Source: Desulfuromonadaceae bacterium GWC2_58_13
GTDB lineage: Bacteria; Desulfobacterota; Desulfuromonadia; Desulfuromonadales; Trichloromonadaceae
Assembly (NCBI GenBank): GCA_001825565.1
Contig: MHXM01000140.1
Span: 2,694 to 13,374, forward strand
Direction of reading: 5' to 3'
Length of the DNA stretch: 10,681 nt
Both the position numbers and the translations under genes were made by a program. The notes under the pieces are model-generated. The model was given only the letters and a program-made list of their open reading frames with translations. It was not told the DNA's origin and searched no databases. How positions within the stretch are numbered: the stretch's first letter is position 1; each line of letters opens with the position of its first letter. Positions 6,568-10,681 of this stretch are shown in pieces.

Positions 6568-8448
6568 ATGAAATCCCCAAAGAAGGCGCTGCCGCTGCTC
6601 ACGATGCTGGCCGCACTCTGCGGTGGCGGCGCGACCGCCCTGGCCGCGGAAGACCCGACCGTGCTCACCCCCATCGTGGTGACGGCAACCCTGGACGAAA
6701 AGAACCTGGAGGTGGCTCCGGGGGCGGTGCAGATCATTGATCGGGAAGAAATCTCGGCCCTTGGCGCCGAAACGGTGGGAGACGTTCTGCAGTACGCCAC
6801 CGACGTGATGCTGATCGGCGGCGAGGGACGCAACCTGGGCACCTCGATCCGAGGTCTGGGTGCCAACCACACCCTGGTGCTGCTCGACGGCCGGCGGCTG
6901 GCGGGCAGCTTCAAGTCACAGATGGATGTCGCTCAGATTCCGACCCTGATGATCGACCGCATCGAGATCGTGCGCGGACCCGTTTCGGCTCTGTACGGCA
7001 GTGACGCGATTGGCGGCGTGGTCAACATCATCACCCTCAAACCCGCCACCCGGACTACGGCCGAAGTCGATGTCCGGGCCGGCATCGGGCGTTCGGCCGA
7101 ACAAACCTATCAGGGACGCATCGGCGGCGGACAGGGGCCGGTGCGCGGCAATCTGGGGGCGAGTCACAGCAAGAAAGACGATTGGGACGGCGACGGCGAA
7201 TTGCCCGACGACATCGACGCCACCGCGCTCGGCAGCACCCTGGGACGGCTGGCCTTCGACCCGAGCGAGGCGCAGACCCTGTCTCTGGGGGGCGAATACA
7301 GTCACTTCTCCCGCGAGGGGGGGCGGTACTATCAATTCCTGGACCGGGATTACCGGGCCGACGACCGCCGCGCCAGCGGTTTCGCCGAGTATGAGCTGCA
7401 CCCGGATGGACCCTTTTCCGGCCTGCTGCGCGGCTACTTCAGCCGCTACAAACGTACCTCCTCCTTCGACCCGCCGGTGGATGTCGTCGACGAACGCCGC
7501 AGCCTGACCCAGGTGGAATCCCGGGGCAGCTACGTCGTCAACGATGCCCTGCTGCTGACCGCCGGCGGCGAGTTCCGCGACGAAAAACTGGAAGAGGAGG
7601 GCCTGGGCGACGACGACAAAAGCACGGACAACGGCGCCCTGTTTCTGCAGGGAGACTGGCAGATAAGCGATCGGCTCAACCTGGTGGCCGGCACCCGCTA
7701 CGATCATCACCAGAACTTCGGCTCGCGCCTGTCGCCACGGGCCACCCTGAGCCGGCTGATCCCCGGCGGACGCATCTGGGTGGGATACGGACAGGGGTTT
7801 CGGGCGCCGAACCTCAACGAACTGTATGTGACCTCGCTGCTCCGGCAGGGGCTGGACACCTACCGGGGCAATCCCGACCTCGACGCCGAAACCTCGGAAA
7901 GCTACGAAACCGGCATCACCTACCGCAAAAACCGTCTCTGGGGACAACTGACCCTGTTCCACAACACCCTGAAGGATCTGATTACTACGGAGCTGGTCGC
8001 CGAGATGAAGCAGGGGGAAAAAACCTACCGGACCTATGAATACGCCAACGTCGACAAGGCGATCACCCGGGGTGGCGAATTGGAGGCTGGCGTCCGCCTG
8101 CCCGCCAACTTCACCCTGTCGGGACAGGTTTCCTACGTGGCAACCGAAAACCGCACCACCGGCGCGGAACTGGCTTACGAGCCCCACTGGAAAGGAGGCC
8201 TCAATCTCCTATGGCGACAACCCGACTGGGATCTGACGACGCAGGTTCGCTGGCTCTATTTCGGCCACTCGGACGACGGCCTCGGAGAAACCCTGGATGC
8301 CTACAGCCTGGTGCACCTCTCCCTGACCCGGGCATTGTCCAAGCAACTCAATATGGATGCCGGGGTCGACAACCTGTTCGACGAGAATTCCGAAGATTTC
8401 ACCCTTTCTCCGCGCCAGGTTTATGCCGGAGTCAACTGGCGTTTCTGA
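6568..8448 (+). CDS. TonB-dependent outer-membrane receptor
   Basis: A 626-residue outer-membrane gated channel that takes up a chelate (siderophore, cobamide or similar) using TonB energy. The signal peptide is 1-26 (Lys-rich start, hydrophobic core, cleavage ALA before AEDP). A TonB box-like segment (LTPIVVTAT) sits at 33-41. The plug domain runs about 45-160 with the typical blocks IRGLGANHTLVLLDGRR, IDRIEIVRGPVSALYGSDAIGGVVNII. The rest is a beta-barrel with a FRAPNLNELY block, ending in WRF; the final Phe is the usual outer-membrane assembly signal. The size is close to BtuB (about 614 residues) and smaller than most ferric-siderophore receptors (over 700), a weak hint of a cobamide or small-chelate substrate. 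GGAGGA (6555-6560) lies 7 nt before the ATG. It is first in an operon with a binding protein and permease, behind a long structured leader. Specificity is not readable here. Confidence 0.95.
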   Translation: MKSPKKALPLLTMLAALCGGGATALAAEDPTVLTPIVVTATLDEKNLEVAPGAVQIIDREEISALGAETVGDVLQYATDVMLIGGEGRNLGTSIRGLGANHTLVLLDGRRLAGSFKSQMDVAQIPTLMIDRIEIVRGPVSALYGSDAIGGVVNIITLKPATRTTAEVDVRAGIGRSAEQTYQGRIGGGQGPVRGNLGASHSKKDDWDGDGELPDDIDATALGSTLGRLAFDPSEAQTLSLGGEYSHFSREGGRYYQFLDRDYRADDRRASGFAEYELHPDGPFSGLLRGYFSRYKRTSSFDPPVDVVDERRSLTQVESRGSYVVNDALLLTAGGEFRDEKLEEEGLGDDDKSTDNGALFLQGDWQISDRLNLVAGTRYDHHQNFGSRLSPRATLSRLIPGGRIWVGYGQGFRAPNLNELYVTSLLRQGLDTYRGNPDLDAETSESYETGITYRKNRLWGQLTLFHNTLKDLITTELVAEMKQGEKTYRTYEYANVDKAITRGGELEAGVRLPANFTLSGQVSYVATENRTTGAELAYEPHWKGGLNLLWRQPDWDLTTQVRWLYFGHSDDGLGETLDAYSLVHLSLTRALSKQLNMDAGVDNLFDENSEDFTLSPRQVYAGVNWRF

Positions 8449-8533
8449 CCCTTCGACTCCGCTCAGGGCACCGCCCTTTTGCGATCCACTCTCCCCGTCC
8501 CTTCGACTCCGTCCCCTGAGCGGAGTCGAAGGG
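8449..8533. repeat. REP-like palindromic repeat cluster
   Basis: The 20-mer CCCTTCGACTCCGCTCAGGG (8449-8468) begins directly after the receptor stop codon. Its exact reverse complement lies at 8514-8533. A further 13-bp direct copy of its first part (8499-8511) forms a perfect 13-bp stem with 8521-8533 around a 9-nt loop. No T-run follows, so it is not a classic terminator. It resembles dispersed CTTCGAC...GCTCAGG palindromes found in many bacterial genomes (recalled, not checked). As RNA it could stabilise the receptor message or lower expression of downstream genes. Confidence 0.8.
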
Positions 8534-8559
8534 AACGGAGCCGAAAGGAAAGGAACAGG

Positions 8560-9615
8560 ATGAAAACGCTGCTGCCGATTCTGCTGTTTGTTCTATTTGC
8601 CACCGACACCCACGCCCGGCCGATCACCGACATGGCCGGGCGGCGGGTCGAGGTTCCCGACCGCATCGAACGGGTGCTCGGTTCGGTATCGCCGGTGACC
8701 TGGATGATCTACGCCATCGATCCGACCCTGCTGGCGGGACTCAACTCCGCCCCGTCCGAAGCTGACCTCCCCTTCCTGCGGACGGAGCTGAAAAGCCTGC
8801 CGGCGGTCGGCAGTTTCGGCGGAGTACGGGAAATCGGCCGGGAGACCCTCCTGGCGTTGCAGCCCGATGTCATGGTGTTCTGGGGCTGGGGACAGACGGC
8901 GGCCCTCGACCGGCTGGCCGAACAATTGACCGGATGGGGCATCCCGGTAGTCTTCGTGACCCTCGACCGGCTGGAACAGTACCCCGCCGCCCTGCGTTTT
9001 CTCGGCGACCTGCTGAACCGGCGGGAGCGCGCCGAACAGTTGGCCGCCTACGGGGAGCGTGCCCTGGCCAAGGTGCGCGCCGCCACGGAAGGCATCCCCG
9101 AAGGCGGCCGGGTCCGGGTCTATTACGCCGAAGATCCGGACGGGCTGGCGACCGAACCGCAGAACTCCTTTCATGCCGAGTTGATCCCCCTGGCCGGCGG
9201 CATCAACGTTCACCGGGGTGACCTGCGGCGCCACGCCGGTCGGCAAAAACTCAACATGGAGCAGGTGCTGCTCTACGATCCCCAGGTCATGCTGGTGCAG
9301 GAGCCGTCCTTCTTCCAAAGCGTTTTCGTCGACGGCCCCTGGCGGCAGATCGAGGCGGTGCGCAGGCAACGGGTGTGGTTGATCCCCGACCGGCCGCTGA
9401 ACTGGTTCGACCGTCCTCCCTCCTTCATGCGCTTTCTCGGCCTGCGCTGGCTGGCCCATCGGCTCTATCCGGACCGCTATCCTTTCGACGAAGAGGCCGA
9501 AACCAAAGGCTTCTACCAGTTGTTTCTGGGGGTCGAACCGAGCGACGAGCAAATCGAGCGCATCCTCCATCCCCTGCCAACGAAGCCGAACCGTCCGGGG
9601 CATGTCGATGAGTGA
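8560..9615 (+). CDS. Periplasmic metal-chelate binding protein of an ABC importer
   Basis: A 351-residue soluble periplasmic protein that would receive the substrate from the receptor and hand it to the permease encoded next. Residues 1-19 are a signal peptide ending in THA before RPITDMAGR. No lipobox Cys is present, so it is not a lipoprotein. The opening ITDMAGRRVEVPDRIERVLG, the LLALQPDVMVFWGW block and the GLATEPQNSFHAELIPLAGG segment mark the class III (helical-backbone, FepB/BtuF-type) family; the length is typical for the larger members. I chose ATG 8560 because AAGGAAAGGAACAGG just upstream is a strong ribosome site and a signal peptide starts there. The frame opens earlier, at 8479, but that stretch is repeat sequence. 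The end overlaps the permease start by 8 bp, implying translational coupling. Ligand (iron, cobamide, other metal chelate, oxyanion) is undetermined. Confidence 0.92.
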   Translation: MKTLLPILLFVLFATDTHARPITDMAGRRVEVPDRIERVLGSVSPVTWMIYAIDPTLLAGLNSAPSEADLPFLRTELKSLPAVGSFGGVREIGRETLLALQPDVMVFWGWGQTAALDRLAEQLTGWGIPVVFVTLDRLEQYPAALRFLGDLLNRRERAEQLAAYGERALAKVRAATEGIPEGGRVRVYYAEDPDGLATEPQNSFHAELIPLAGGINVHRGDLRRHAGRQKLNMEQVLLYDPQVMLVQEPSFFQSVFVDGPWRQIEAVRRQRVWLIPDRPLNWFDRPPSFMRFLGLRWLAHRLYPDRYPFDEEAETKGFYQLFLGVEPSDEQIERILHPLPTKPNRPGHVDE

Positions 9616-10681
9616 AACCTTGATCGGAAAAAGCAAGGCAACCGCCCTCGGCGCCGTTGCCCGCCCCCACGAAGCCTCACCGTCGGCCCGCTGGCGCCCT
9701 CGCCTGCCCTGGCTGCTGGCCCTGCTGCTGGCGGCCGTCCTGATGATTTCGCTGACGCTCGGCAAGTATCCGCTTGCCCTCGGAGAAATCGCCCTGTTCT
9801 TGCGGCAGGCATGGCCCGGCGCGCCGGCCATGGACCCGGCGCGCCACGAACTGCTGCGCCACCTCCTCTGGGAAATCCGCGCCCCCCGACTGGCGGCCGC
9901 CGCTCTCATTGGCGCGGCCCTGGCCGCCTCCGGCGCCGCCTTTCAGTCGATGTTCGTCAATCCCCTGGTTTCGCCCGGCCTGCTCGGAGTTCTCTCCGGC
10001 GCTTCCTGCGGCGCCGCTTTCGGCATGCTCCTGGCGCGGGGGTGGCTCCCGGTTCAGCTCTGCAGCTTCGCCGGCGGGCTGCTGGCGGTGGGGGTAGCAA
10101 CAGCCATCGCCCGCGTCTATCGGGGGGATCGGCTGTTGATGCTGATCCTGGGGGGGATCATCAGCGGATCGCTGTTCACCTCGCTGCTCTCCATCCTCAA
10201 ATATGCGGCCGACCCCTACGATCAGCTCCCCGCCATCGTCTATTTTCTCATGGGCGGACTGGCCATGGCCGATGGGCCGACGGTCGCCGCAGCCGCCCTG
10301 CCCATCGGCATCGGCCTGCTCGGCCTGATGCTGTCGACTCCCTACCTCAACGTCCTCAGCATGGGAGACGACGAAGCCGCCAGCCTCGGCGTCAACGTTC
10401 CCCTGGTCCGCTTCTGGCTGATCGCCGTCGCCACCGTGATCAGCGCTCTCACCGTGGTTCTCGGCGGTCTGATCGGCTGGGTCGGGCTGATCATTCCCCA
10501 CATCGGCCGCCTGCTGGTCGGATCGGACAACCGCCGGCTGCTGCCGGTCGCGGCCCTGATCGGCGCGCTGTACCTGGTGGTGGTCGACGACCTGTCACGA
10601 CTGCTGTTCGACATGGAAATCCCCCTGGGCATCGTCACTTCGCTGATCGGCATCCCCTTTTTCATCCTGGTGCTGCGCAAC
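9608..10681 (+). CDS. FecCD/BtuC-type ABC transporter permease, 3' end outside window
   Basis: An inner-membrane permease, visible for 358 codons and open at the right edge. FecCD family members are about 320-360 residues, so only a short tail is missing. Many hydrophobic helices are seen, the first at about 34-52. Family blocks are R91-APRLAAAALIGAALAASG, the N118-PLVSPGLLGVLSGA loop, and GLIGWVGLIIPHIGRLLVG at about 287-305, followed by the terminal SLIGIPFFILVLRN. Two in-frame ATGs exist, 9602 and 9608. I prefer 9608 because GGGG (9597-9600) is 7 nt upstream; it overlaps the binding-protein gene by 8 bp. The N-terminal 33 residues are a polar, basic cytoplasmic extension. It would work as a dimer with an ATPase probably encoded just beyond the window. 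Same operon as the receptor and binding protein. Confidence 0.95.
   Translation, partial: MSETLIGKSKATALGAVARPHEASPSARWRPRLPWLLALLLAAVLMISLTLGKYPLALGEIALFLRQAWPGAPAMDPARHELLRHLLWEIRAPRLAAAALIGAALAASGAAFQSMFVNPLVSPGLLGVLSGASCGAAFGMLLARGWLPVQLCSFAGGLLAVGVATAIARVYRGDRLLMLILGGIISGSLFTSLLSILKYAADPYDQLPAIVYFLMGGLAMADGPTVAAAALPIGIGLLGLMLSTPYLNVLSMGDDEAASLGVNVPLVRFWLIAVATVISALTVVLGGLIGWVGLIIPHIGRLLVGSDNRRLLPVAALIGALYLVVVDDLSRLLFDMEIPLGIVTSLIGIPFFILVLRN

Noticed and set aside
6916..8187. A 423-codon antisense frame in the receptor gene, and 8593-9909 and 9677-10501 further right
   Set aside because: The sense strand encodes recognisable transport proteins; the antisense products show no domains.
8479..8559. 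An earlier in-frame start for the binding protein at 8479
   Set aside because: The extension translates palindromic repeat sequence; 8560 has a strong ribosome site and begins a proper signal peptide.

Overview
The window looks like a chromosomal segment of a GC-rich (roughly 60% G+C by eye) Gram-negative bacterium. Signal peptides, an outer-membrane TonB-dependent receptor, a periplasmic binding protein, a large Cache/PAS/GGDEF/EAL sensor and a YaeQ homologue all fit a proteobacterial-type cell envelope. The gene styles, especially the short CDF exporter and the N-terminal domain of the first gene, remind me of Desulfuromonadales/Geobacter relatives. That placement is from memory and unverified.

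Layout. Positions 1-937 (minus strand) hold the 5' part of a membrane protein with a small N-terminal domain, a long acidic Glu/Ala/Val/Pro linker with three 34-residue tandem repeats, and the start of a membrane helix at the window edge. A divergent promoter region (938-1196) separates it from a rightward pair: a 1197-codon membrane-bound cyclic-di-GMP enzyme (double Cache sensor, two PAS, GGDEF, EAL) and, 29 bp later, yaeQ. A short leftward CDF-family cation exporter (5507-6121, minus) converges on yaeQ.

The 446-bp region 6122-6567 between the CDF gene and the rightward transport operon is the most information-rich noncoding part. It has a 12-bp-arm palindrome laid over a good sigma70-like promoter, a second short palindrome sharing the core GGATAAT, and a roughly 300-nt leader with a foldable element that resembles the 3' third of a cobalamin riboswitch but lacks the rest of its core.

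The transport operon (6568 to beyond the right edge) encodes a TonB-dependent outer-membrane receptor, a periplasmic class III binding protein and a FecCD/BtuC-type permease. Together they would carry a metal chelate (siderophore, cobamide or similar) across both membranes, with an ATPase expected just outside the window. A palindromic REP-like repeat fills the gap between the receptor stop codon and the binding-protein ribosome site. The CDF exporter and the importer may be two arms of one metal-homeostasis locus sharing a control region; this is inference. No tRNA, rRNA, CRISPR array, transposase or origin was seen. I found no clearly new enzyme system; the novelty candidates are the structured leader, the shared palindromes and the repeat-bearing membrane protein.
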